Shown here in pieces: positions 32,201 through 40,100 of a stretch of DNA of 64,000 nt. Position numbers and translations under genes: made by a program. The stretch covers positions 420,501 to 484,500 of the forward strand of contig LSRY02000030.1 of the NCBI GenBank assembly GCA_001643675.2, in the 5' to 3' direction. Numbering within the stretch: position 1 is the first letter of the stretch; every line of letters starts with the position of its first letter. The stretch is from Monocercomonoides exilis (lineage: Eukaryota; Preaxostyla; Oxymonadida; Polymastigidae). The notes under the pieces are model-generated. The model did no database searches and was not told the origin of the DNA. It saw nothing but the letters and a program-made list of their open reading frames with translations.

Positions 32201-33598
32201 ATTATCTAATCTTAAACTACCTCCATCACAAGCAGCTTTGCAATTCTGGAATTCACATGCACTTATCTCAACACATGTTGAAATCAAATAAATGCAAATT
32301 CCTCCACCAGCATTGCTTTTCGAATTACAAGTGTTGAACGAATCATTAGCAATTTGAATAGAATTAATTGTGTGGCACATGATTCCACCTCCTGTATAAT
32401 ACGCTTCACATCCACTGAACGAACAGTATTTCACTGAAAGTGTTCCAGAAGAAAAGCCGAACATACAAATTGCACCACCATTCGAAGAGCCATCTGTATA
32501 TGAGTCAACTTCTCCAGTAGCTTTCGATCCATTCCATTTGCACCAAATGAATGTGTTTTGTCCATTGTCTGTTTCATTCTGTCTCAAAGAATGTTTCTTA
32601 TCGCTTTCACTTCCAATGCATTCAACGTTCCTTGTTCGACAACATCCAACAAAGGAGGTGTTTGAAGCTGTCAAAAAGGCATTGTGGTTGTTCAGAGAGG
32701 GAACAATCCCGCCATCATACACATCACACACTGATGAAAATGAGCAACTGTTCACAAAACTTGAGGTTTTAATAAATGCTGTTGTTGAGGATGAACAATC
32801 CAAAGATGCTGTTGAAATATTGAAAAACTTCATATCGAAAAGTGAAAGACTTCTGATTTTCGTCGATCCTATAAGAGGAGCAGATGATACACTCAATGAT
32901 GAAAAGAACGATGAACAGATAAAAACACAGCCACGATCAGATATTTCATGTTCAGCAACATTCGATGAAAAAAGTGGTGAAACTTCTGACGAAAATGGAT
33001 TTAAAGATCTCAATGTGATGTTTGTCATCATTCCACTGCTTCCAGCAATTTCGAAAATGGGCTTTTCACAGCCAACGACAACTTCACATGAACTCAAAGC
33101 AACATTACTTCCTTCTCTCCCACAAATAACCGATGTTCCATTCCCGCACTCCAAGCTCATTCCTCTCCATTCAACAGAGCTGTTCTTCAAATCAAAAACT
33201 CCATAAATCTGACACAGCCCAATTTCCTCAAATATCACTTGCCTCATTTGATTGTGATCATCAACATTGGATGCAAATGTATTCATGTGTCTGAATTTTT
33301 CAAGCCAAAGCACTTTTCCTTCTTCATTTTCTCCATTTTTCTCATCTTTGCTTCTTTCTTCTCTATTTTCCTTCTCAATTTCGTCTTGAAATGCAATATT
33401 CATCTCATTATTAGCATTCCCACTGCTTCTGTCTTTTGGCTCCTTTTCAGTGAATATGCTTTTCAGGGCAGGAATCATTTTCTCGCTTTTGAAACAGTCA
33501 TTCTCATTCGCACCTTCAACACTTGAATCGAATAAATAATGTTGACATTGAATGCTCCATCCAAATTCCACCAATGCCAAAATCATAATGAGCATCAT
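24380..33598 (-). CDS. Giant beta-helix-repeat surface protein with transmembrane helix and pseudokinase tail (3072 aa)
   Basis: Seen: a 3072-codon frame starting MMLIMILALVEFGWSIQ (signal peptide) and ending in the same TGA context as the gene at 1420-13818. The ectodomain has an AT-rich Cys-rich N-terminal block (GGAICMF, GGGIMCH, GGGICIY coils) and five modules with caps (ELCGSNESNPC, FCGFDYYPCATI, HCGFEEFGCLTI, GCGYSEAPCSSI, GCGAQSNPCSSI). The transmembrane helix is at about 2619-2644. The cytoplasmic pseudokinase matches the other protein residue for residue: no VAIK Lys, HRD Asp or DFG, but RWMAPELL and the C-lobe are retained. Apart from about residues 2440-2490 the last ~630 residues match throughout, while the ectodomains share only family-level similarity. 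Inferred: a paralogous surface receptor whose intracellular end has been homogenised with, or recently copied from, its neighbour. Confidence 0.85.
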   Translation of the reverse strand: MMLIMILALVEFGWSIQCQHYLFDSSVEGANENDCFKSEKMIPALKSIFTEKEPKDRSSGNANNEMNIAFQDEIEKENREERSKDEKNGENEEGKVLWLEKFRHMNTFASNVDDHNQMRQVIFEEIGLCQIYGVFDLKNSSVEWRGMSLECGNGTSVICGREGSNVALSSCEVVVGCEKPIFEIAGSSGMMTNITLRSLNPFSSEVSPLFSSNVAEHEISDRGCVFICSSFFSSLSVSSAPLIGSTKIRSLSLFDMKFFNISTASLDCSSSTTAFIKTSSFVNSCSFSSVCDVYDGGIVPSLNNHNAFLTASNTSFVGCCRTRNVECIGSESDKKHSLRQNETDNGQNTFIWCKWNGSKATGEVDSYTDGSSNGGAICMFGFSSGTLSVKYCSFSGCEAYYTGGGIMCHTINSIQIANDSFNTCNSKSNAGGGICIYLISTCVEISACEFQNCKAACDGGSLRLDNFQVSETDCIGIESGEGESACVYDCIFTSCSLTRTGGGGLYCHIIPASFKMRSIQFISCSASTHGGGLYLYPYKQALQNDIIYCYFLFFHECECSANTPYGHDVVYYDYYSVYLSLNNPFHECFTTNADKQRLCYACNYSNAGAWTFQHTEKKDWLKDKTIYVSVNGSDGYELCGSNESNPCLTAKKAFEMCDIQISLAVTLMEGNHQSETTMIEIGEKKISVIGKGKDKSSIGTRTLSSARALFSVTTGHLGMSHLKVDCNLTAGTSPSVVVVSDGSGSLSLEDVLITTSKTGDYVMSSSVFVVPLSQLLMTDVEIKDMNIAQSLFSETDLSSSSSSSSSALFLTATTSGESILANLSVKNVKLTEGDGVVVAKSVTEGETFVVQNVTIEDCECENGSGGGIKVEMETDTSKLQVERTTTIKRCTSGKYGGGMMLYLADNSIDFSIVSVDFSGCSASLGGNYVFVNGSNSASWGISSSTLNVQHDESKYNELVGYDRSDTTMRLFPLNVYLDSYPDAAHVGKGKDGLGGYNSWFCGFDYYPCATITHAAQVRYADTNKKIELDSGYVLAEAVGMTDGNEWEISCATKGMEVGVKAPENFESSCMIEVLSKSSMRNIKFCIPSALSGASSSSLITSNSTLLTLTDCSVACSSENSIGYCFVNVIGGKVKVEGLVITETLTFGEHSLVEFGEGVESVVFCGCEVNNIEKRSGDGGWVSGVVGAERDEGKNGIIVIESCVVKGCRCACGRGGGMSVVVKGEGSVVVNGSCVIDGCETKGSEESSDGRSGGRGGGMMIAMESRDGSMKMESGIQSLFGEDNKASYGKDVFVECGGGVLLEWKVNGSSFSFFDFGVIPTDVLKLCGSEDGREGEVIPLFVYLCSMGTKLRVDGRGERALDQSHCGFEEFGCLTIDYCVEKRANINIHEIEVISESWIKSEMKVVSFCLSVSGKEEGMRVLVRDEGSISQNNLIECSKSFEMRYLSFVLNEEMNGKRSGFIHSSSSSSTITMTSCSVTFGNDELIGFNVICIEGRGLVVNGFVMEGGVRMNGKSPIVVSNGVELEMNGSRMSGVEVVGGSGGGGCLNVEMGVNGNMNVEGCNLSSACSGGSGMKGGGMKISVGKGGSLEMKGVKLSGCEVPREDVEEGERGMGGGMFVKLADEMGTFVMEGMEFEGCNAWKGKNVFVSGWDLREIVNEEHFKWEMSSEELGSLDELCGWERASTDEGYVIPLVVYLWRNWSGDGFVSREKGGDFSGCGYSEAPCSSIDHLISLRYPTLGEGETHIAIVGSGLLSHSISFSSSISESPKVVIEGTKKGTGVTISDEDENDLSDDGSMISSNVSLSFVNVSFTKPAITTHHSVLIESSGANTLLSVIECSFGPGRGVAESFGYCVMRANGGSVVIERCSLSLISELKGLIAFRPSAGEVTLQNVNISFADVAERSLISMMEEDNQMNGEKKVFSNGNRPVLRVVGCSFANITNEGIGASVVDVGSYEDGVECAMDECSMSSCKSGLSIEGGGMRVVLKSGESVLKVNGSSFSMCKCSSETGCGGGLYIDGTDPHANYGNESQIPPLNFKIVNILFVMNEAHVGKDIFVRCHSIAHQINETLFALNYNQESLNSNNSICGRDGWSEGDVDLIPLITFYYSAQVFVSGRGSDGRGCGAQSNPCSSINCGVEHIQEGVMNGILIDGEGFVRKECVIGDLVVNSLKKTQGIVRLNCKIEKSGEKDCVMEFVNECSVERCSFQFEDGFESTHNCLMKVKNGMTKIQECEFFSSPTAIEDMKLNSSVVSVESGELKIFDSTFRDIHSTRSVLSFCEESDVTIVETRISNIKCEEDVASVGGKAKVEMKIMMIENVTLLSERCVVSMEDAEQEVSVLNCSFGKCVNSVDKGSMMQIRRSKEVKVEACVFDGEKEDEIINEEVERKNEELCKWNGSLIGVEKSKVEMRETTIRNSKGGGLWVSGGNVKIEKGEFENNNPSIEGYPSARRNVICEGNGELDVVSVKGGDGWKDNSSLWILDERCRLGGIATERGSSFFIPILEEVKNTTQPNGDVELMIVGKLLLPCDLSVKMSMKNGDEEEIVRKGIEEEGFVSENEIHAFISCSELEKVREETEVSVWIVFGKADSLSSTEPYILKNRSESAGKGDEKLVKGEKEGKSHWLLIVIVLVVILSIILVIAVVLAVRWRKQKRRTKELEEIVNDTVRKDPKAFEMVTMEMSPEEQWRRAEREAEKKNEERIKKRIYETNMEHSESSEHLLSESGSTEYILGRGSDKIPQWMLEKVDENEEEEETRKRIPSPSISSTSTTDSDSTFVRSESLCPTTSSMSNLVDAMACSSPHEKLIVDLRDSLFMLLHGLNKTKEMAIGTLQEREQTAAQILFWVANLALHSFDEMENGLSSLSTLSPHIVLFSEHMVICIVMHSDFSSDDDSDSSSISSSTVVTSASDDDSEYSLPSSAFEDDEYNRKECLRWMAPELLTNKKMGATKESVVFSIGMMLWECLTLEIPFGEYEGEVAGQKIVNGERPGMGEAEQSSYLGLVKKCVSQDWRERGSLNELKREFIQRFPAGSLIMTMTDALCCYSADGNKKEPSCGSGNGNGEGTEGSSRIVLLVQ
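26300..31700 (-). repeat. Five tandem ectodomain modules, second surface protein
   Basis: Cap motifs (CG...PC.TI type) lie near 31636-31690, 30560-30605, 29468-29512, 28423-28461 and 27192-27237, spaced about 1.05-1.25 kb. Each is followed by beta-helix coils rich in GGG and CSF/CSxxxC. The architecture is the same as in the first protein but with three fewer modules. Confidence 0.7.
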
Positions 33599-35097
33599 TG
33601 GTGTGAATTGCCTTTTTTTTCTTTTTGCTTATATTCTAATTTTTTATGGGTTGATTTTGATCATTCTTTTTTTTTATTTCCTTTGAATCAAATACTTCTG
33701 AAATATTTGTAAAAAAATTTTCAAACGATAATGAAGTCATTAAAAAAAATCAAAATAGAAAATGAACAGGATTCTCAATTTTTCATAATTATCATCCTGA
33801 AACACATTTTTTCTTATCAATCCTTCCAATTGTTCAAAATCTCCCTTCGAAAATCTATAAAATTGAAAATGAAGAAATGAACTTAAATTTTGCAAACTTA
33901 GAAAAAAATATGAAAAAATGAAAAAATGTTCAACTTGAGTAATCTTTGTTTGATTTCTTTAATATAATGAAAAAATTTTACTTTTTTTTAAATATTATGT
34001 TTTTTTTTTTTCACGGCAAAACTTATTCACAGTTGTTCGTTTGAATAAACCAAAAGGTTGCACATATTTGTTTTGTCATAGCTTATCAATAATCTCTAAG
34101 TTAGAAATATCTTTATCTTATATGTTGTTCAACATTCGCAAAAATATTTTTTGTGGAATAAGGTGAAATTTTAGAAAGAAAATGCGCCTTATCACCACGC
34201 AAAAAACATTTGTTATTTCAATGCAAATGATTTTATATCGTTTTTATTTATTGTTTCAAAAAGAATTCTATCAAAAATATTTATTATATTGACTTTTGTT
34301 TTCTCATTATTTCAAATTTTTAAATTCATTCGCACACTTTATTTCTTCATCTTTTAAGTGTTCATCGTTTTTCTTTTTCATCTTTCTCTATTTTTGCAAT
34401 CAACTTGTTTCTGTTTCCTTCCAAAATTTGAATAAACTTCTCATCCTAACAAAAAAACAATGAATGATTCTCATTTATTTTTCAAATTCTCAGTTGATCC
34501 AATTGTGTCATTTTGCAAAATTTTTCTTCTTTTTCATTCTTGCAATTTTTCAAAATGGAAGGGTCATGATTTCCCAGCATATCAATTTTTCAGTTATTAG
34601 GGTGCATATGGGACGAAATTTTTAACTTTATGAATTTTGTGCCATTCAGAATTTTCAAACAATTCACTCATTTTTCAAAATATTCTAAACATTTTTGCAT
34701 GAGGATGTCTGATTTTTTATGATATGAAAGTGGAAAAAGTTTGGAAGAAATCGTTGTTTTTTAGTAAAAGCAAGAATTTCGTCCCATATAAAAATTATCT
34801 TTTGTTGTTTTTGTGATGCAACCACAAACGAATATGATAGAGATTTATTCTTTTAGTTTTTTCCATTTCTCAAGCAAGATCTTTTCTGGCTTTTTTATTT
34901 TTGAATGAAATTTGAATGTGTTTTAACCTTTTATTTGATTAACTGAATTTGTATATCTGATTGTGAGGCATCTTCTACAGAAAAATTGAAAGGCATTATT
35001 TTCTTATCGAACTTGTGAAAATTTTTAAGTTGGTTTTTTGAATGCAGAACTTTTATTTGAATTGACAAGCTGTTCTTTTGCTTATCAATATCAGAAA
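33599..35097. other. AT-rich intergenic region
   Basis: About 1.5 kb with many A/T homopolymers between the second surface gene and the armadillo-like pseudogene. It should include the promoter of the minus-strand surface gene, but no motif stands out. The only structure seen is the inverted-repeat element at 34606-34789. Confidence 0.5.
34606..34789. mobile_element. 184-bp MITE-like inverted repeat
   Basis: The 15-nt end ATATGGGACGAAATT (34606-34620) recurs as its exact reverse complement at 34775-34789, with similarity extending a few bases inward (TTTT/TCTT). The interior is AT-rich and non-coding. The size and structure fit a small non-autonomous DNA transposon. The terminal sequence differs from the pogo-like ends in this window, so its autonomous partner is not visible here. 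Confidence 0.5.
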
Positions 35098-36437
35098 ATG
35101 GCTGAAATAGATGATTTATTCAAAGAGATGGACGAATATGAATTGGAATTGGTTCTTTCTAAAGAAATATTCGAAGAAATTAACAAAATGATCGAAAAAA
35201 AGAAATTGTCCAACCATGGTGTCATTTTGCTGTTGAAATATGTGGGATATTGGAAAGATCTCAGACATTTGTGGATTCCAAAGTTAATAGTATCTTCCTT
35301 AATTGAAATGCTTGAAAAGATGATTCTTAATAAAGAACATGAAAAAGAAGAAGAAAACGATAAACTTTCAGTTGATCTTTGCACATGTAACTTGTTATTT
35401 TTCGATTTTGATCATCTTTTGAAATAGAGATTTTATTCTATATGCGTTCCTCTAATTCTAAACTTTGTCCTGGTAAAAGGAAAAGTTGTGGATGAACAAA
35501 AAGAAGTAGAGCTATCTCTTATGACACTTAGTTACATTCCAGAAAACTATGTGTGAAAACAACATGCAAGAATATTTTTTTGAATGAGTTTTTATTTTAT
35601 TTTTTATTTTTTATTTAATAGTTTTCTTTTTCTTCTCTTTTCTATTTTTTTCTTTTTTTTTTTTCTTTTTTTTTATTTCTTATTTTCTCGAAGTCCTTGA
35701 ATAGAGAGTTGTATCTGGACAAAATAATTGCATTCGTCAAGTATCATCAGGATCACCGCAACCTCTCTTCGCTTGCCTATTCATCAATTTGGTTGTTTCG
35801 CACGCATAGATATTTCAATGATGATGATATAGGAAATTCTGTAATGAAAGAATTGCATTTTGTGGAGGATTCATTGAAAGAATTAGAAATGCTCGAAATG
35901 CGCATTGATTGGAAGAAAAAGACAAATGAGTTAAGGAAAATGAAAGAAATATTTTCGATAAAGGAGTGGATAAATGTTCTGGAATTGTATTATATCTACA
36001 GCAATATGAGAAATGAAGAATGTGAAGGGCTGGTCTCACAAGTTTTTCATCTGTGCAGAAATTCAAAAGATAATTGCATATACCTGATTGTTGCTTGCAT
36101 TCGTCTTGTAAAAACAATGATTAAAATAAACGAATCATTTACTGATGATTTATTCGGTTGCGGTGCTGTAACGTTAATGCTGAATGAAGTGTGCCATTCG
36201 AACTTGGGGAGAGCTGTTGCATATCAATGCTTGAGTTGTTTACATATTGTTGCAAGAAAATTGAATGAGAAAGCAAAAGATGAATCAACTGATAAATGGA
36301 CAGTTTTGAAAAGAATGATTTTTGAAATAATGGAAGAAGATGGATATGACGATATCATTTTCAGCTTTCACAAAATATTGATCTTTGAAATGAAAAATTT
36401 TGAATTATCATCAAATTGTGAAGATTATTTTTTTTAA
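35098..36437 (+). pseudogene. Armadillo-like hypothetical protein, probably a broken gene
   Basis: Starts at the ATG of MAEIDDLFKEMDEYELELV. Exon 1 is interrupted by an in-frame TAG at 35425-35427, but the same frame continues with ICVPLILNFVLVKGK then VVDEQKEVELSLMTLSYI up to about 35552. After a likely intron the frame resumes as ELYLDKIIAFVKYHQDHR and runs to NCEDYFF, stop at 36437. The all-helical pattern suggests an armadillo/HEAT-like fold. From memory, the segments KYHQDHRNLSSLAY and SVDLCTC resemble a large hypothetical family of Monocercomonoides; I could not check this. Function is unknown. One nonsense codon makes it a probable recent pseudogene. A sequencing error or an unrecognised intron is possible. 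Confidence 0.5.
35553..35704 (+). other. Putative 152-nt intron in the armadillo-like gene
   Basis: Starts GTGAAAAC after GAAAACTATGT and ends TTGAATAG before AGAGTTGTAT. Removal joins the frame as PENYV-ELYLDKII. A long T-rich tract (about 35590-35690) precedes the AG, like a polypyrimidine tract, and the retained sequence has stops. The exact acceptor is uncertain. Confidence 0.45.
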
Positions 36438-37160
36438 TCTCTAATGTTGATGGGAAAAAGCAATGCAAAGATTGTTGTTAGAAAGTTTCAAGTAATTTCT
36501 TGAGTAATTTGCTTTTGCTTCAATTGAAGAATGTAAATTCAATTAAAAAAGTTTGTTCTGTTTTAATAGATTGTTGCTTTTACCATTATTGATGTGATAT
36601 TAAAAACTTAAAAAAAACGGTTTGTAAATTCAAATTACAAAAGAAATTCATGTGACTTAATAAATAGAACCAGCCATTAGAACATCTGTGCCTCGTCTTC
36701 AATTCAACAAAAACGATAAAGACAAATCTATTTTTAAAATCATTAGACTAATTCTCTCCTTTTTTCATAACATAAAACTAAAAGCGCAAATAACTATTAC
36801 TACACAGTAGAATTTTTTTAAAGAAAATGAATAACAAAAAAATAATGTAATATTACCCAGAAACAATTGAAACAAAATAGAATTGAAAAAGAAAAGTTAA
36901 ATGCTTGTCAAAATCCATTTATTGTAAACCAAACATTTGGCCAAGCACAAACATCAAAAACAACAGTTGATCAGTCGATGCAATATTTTGTAAGATGCTT
37001 TTGCAGGTGTTGCAAGTCTAACACTTGGTTGAAACGAAAGTTAATTTATTAAAATAAAGAAATTCCAAAAAAAACAATAATAAAAACACTCTAAAAAAAC
37101 ATTCTTGGAGCTCATAATCAAAATATTCACAATCATTCTTCGAATATCTCTCATAACTTT
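36438..37160. other. Intergenic region between convergent genes
   Basis: AT-rich 3' flank shared by the plus-strand armadillo-like gene and the minus-strand giant gene. Short open frames only; nothing recognisable. Confidence 0.5.
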
Positions 37161-40100
37161 CTACAGCAACTTTTTGCTTTTTGCTTGCTCCATGACAATC
37201 CTTTCATTTTCATCAACACACATCCGGAAAAAGCTCACAAACGAGTGCGCTGTCTCCACATCTAAGAACCGAAGGATCATTGCCTGCGACAAATCCAACG
37301 AAAATGCCTCTCCTGCAGAAGACGTCAGCGGAAGCGAGAAAAGCGCCACTTCACAAGGCGAGCAGCCTGTTTGGACCAAACAAGAATGTTTAAGAGAAAC
37401 ATTCTGCAGATCGCTTCTGGATTCTTCTTGTGCAGGAGCTTCTTCGCTTTCACTGGATTGGGTGTTATGTGGAGATGACTGAGAACTCTCGTTTGTTTGT
37501 GCGTTGTCAGTTCGGAAATCAGAAAGCAATTTTCGCACTTCAACAGACAAATAGTCAACAAGAGGACGAGATTTCGTAACTTGTGTTCGCAAGAATGCAT
37601 AGGGAGCCATGCTATGAGCAAGAGAATTAAGAGATGACAACAGAGAACTTGAGCGAACCGCAACAGAAGAAGAAGAAGAAGAAGAAGAAGAAGAAGAATA
37701 ACCAGAAAGTCCATTTGGAGATGCTCGCAATGGCAACTCTGCCTTAGTGTTCTTTGTCTTTTTCGCATTCTTTTTGACATCTTCAGATGAAGATGAAGCA
37801 TTCGAAGCAGAATGTAACTCTGAGTTTTTAGCAGAAATTGCCCCTGATTGCCTTGCAACAGCAGAAGGAGAAAATGAAATCAGTTTCTGTTCCAACTGGT
37901 AGAGTGTGCTTCGTGTCAGCGCAATGACAATCCTTTTCGGCTTTTCGACTTTGTTTTCGGGTGATGGGATGAGCCAGCAAACAGAATGAAACACGACACG
38001 CTCATAGAAAGGAAGGGGAGTGGAAAGCAACTTGAATAGATTAGGCAACGAAGCATGTTTAGACACTGCATCTTGTGAAGGAGAGGAGATGCACATTGAA
38101 ACAGCAGAAGCAACGCTAGACGAGTTTGGTTGGCGCGAATGCAAAACTACACCAGATGTCTGTCTTGCCCCTGTCTGAGGATAAGCAGGAGTCGGAGAGG
38201 AAGCTGAGGGTGGAAGCAGGACTGCTCCTGTTGTTGTTGATGATGATGATAAAGGAGAAACAGACATATTTGAAACAGAGTTGAACACAGACTGTGTCTG
38301 GACTGAGTCCAAGACAGAGGAAACAGAATACAACTGGATGGCTGTGGAGACTGAATTGTCAAGCAGCACGTTGAATGGGCAGCTGGGAATCATCTCAGAA
38401 CAGAGAGAGAGGAATGCCTCTGCCAACGAAGACATCTGACTAGATGAGTTTGACTCAAAAAGAAGATTAGCCCGCAATGGAGAAGACAATGAGTGCGAAG
38501 CATCAGCATTTCCATAGGAGATTTGGTGAGAATCTGAATCCCTTTGAGTCTGTGAATACATCTCAGATGATAGTGCATATTGTAACTCCTCCAACACATC
38601 TTCTCCTTGCACCTCCAACGTTATCTGCTGGAATCCTGGGTCAATTGCAACACTCACAAGCGATGAATAAGGAATGAAGAAATGCTGGTAATTGATAGCA
38701 TCGTCCATAAAGCTTGCTATTTCTGCCTTTGTGATTGAATACACAGACAAGTCAGTGAATGGCGAGGCGTCGTTTTTCTCTTCAGCAACAGCGCCTTTCG
38801 TGATAGGCTGATACGAATGTGTGTTTGCATTCATCTGCTCGCTCTTTGGCAGCTGCCTCGAGCGAATCAGATTCTGTCCATTCGAATAATTCCTATCAAC
38901 TTCTGCATTCTCCTTTCTTTCGTGCCTCTTCACAACCAAAAACACACCTCCAGTTGTTAACAACAGCCAGCACAGGAACGGACTCAGTGGATTAGCTGAT
39001 TGGAAGAAAGAGGAAATGCGGCAAGAGGAAAGAGAGGTAGCAGAAGCAGATGAGAACAGAGAGGAGAGGAAGCCCACACTAGAAGAGAGAACATGAGAAT
39101 AGCACAGGGAATTGCTGTCTGTGGGAATGTTCATGAAGCATTTGAATGAAGAGTGCAGGTAAATGTCTTTGTTGTTTGCTTCATTTGCATTCATTGTGTT
39201 TGTAGTTTGTTTCATTCTTTCGTTCTCTTTGGAAGTGATTCTCTCGATTTTCTCGCTCTTTTCCTTCTTCTTCTCTTCTTTCCCTTTCTTCTTATCCTTT
39301 TCCTTCTCCTTTTCATTCTGTTTAGCTGTTGATTGAGATAATTCCATTTCTCTTTGTTCAATTAACTTCTGCTCAGCCATCTTTTTAGCATTCGCTTCCT
39401 TCTTTCTTTTCTCTGCTAATCCTTCCACAATCTTCGCAATAGCTTCTCTTTCTCTTGTCTTATAGTCAATCTCCCACAAGAAGTCTTCGTCTAACTGAAT
39501 TTGCTGAAGAGGCAGAGAAGAAGAATAAGATGATGATGATGATGATGATGAAACAGCTGTGGAAGATGATGCTTGGTTGCCAGTAGAATCAGATTGTGAA
39601 TTAGAAGGAGGAGGCGGAGGTGGTGGAGAAGAGGAAGCAGAAGCAGATGAAGATGTTGATGAAGCTGAATCTTCAGTTACTTTAGAATATGCATTTTCAT
39701 TATTTGACGAGGAAGAGGAAGAGGAAGAGGAAGATGATGATGATGATTGTTCGGGAGCGGGAGAAGGTGAAGGTGGTGGAGGAGGTGTTGAAGGCGGTGG
39801 AGGAGTAGAAATAAACTCAGAAATTGTCTTTTCATTTGCATTTGATGAATTTGAAGAAGAAACACTTGAAGAAGAAGAAGAAGAAGAAGAAGGCTCTCTT
39901 TGTTCAACAGTCTTATCAGCCATAGGTGTCATAATAGCAGATTCTGGTAATGCTCCATCCATCTTCTGCACTCCTTCTTCATTCAATGGCAAGTCTTCAA
40001 TCAGAGAAGGATGCGTCTCTTCAGCCACAAGAAGACTATTTTCACATTTTTCTATGCATTTTCTGATAAATTTAGCGTTTTCCTTGTTAATTTCAGCGAT

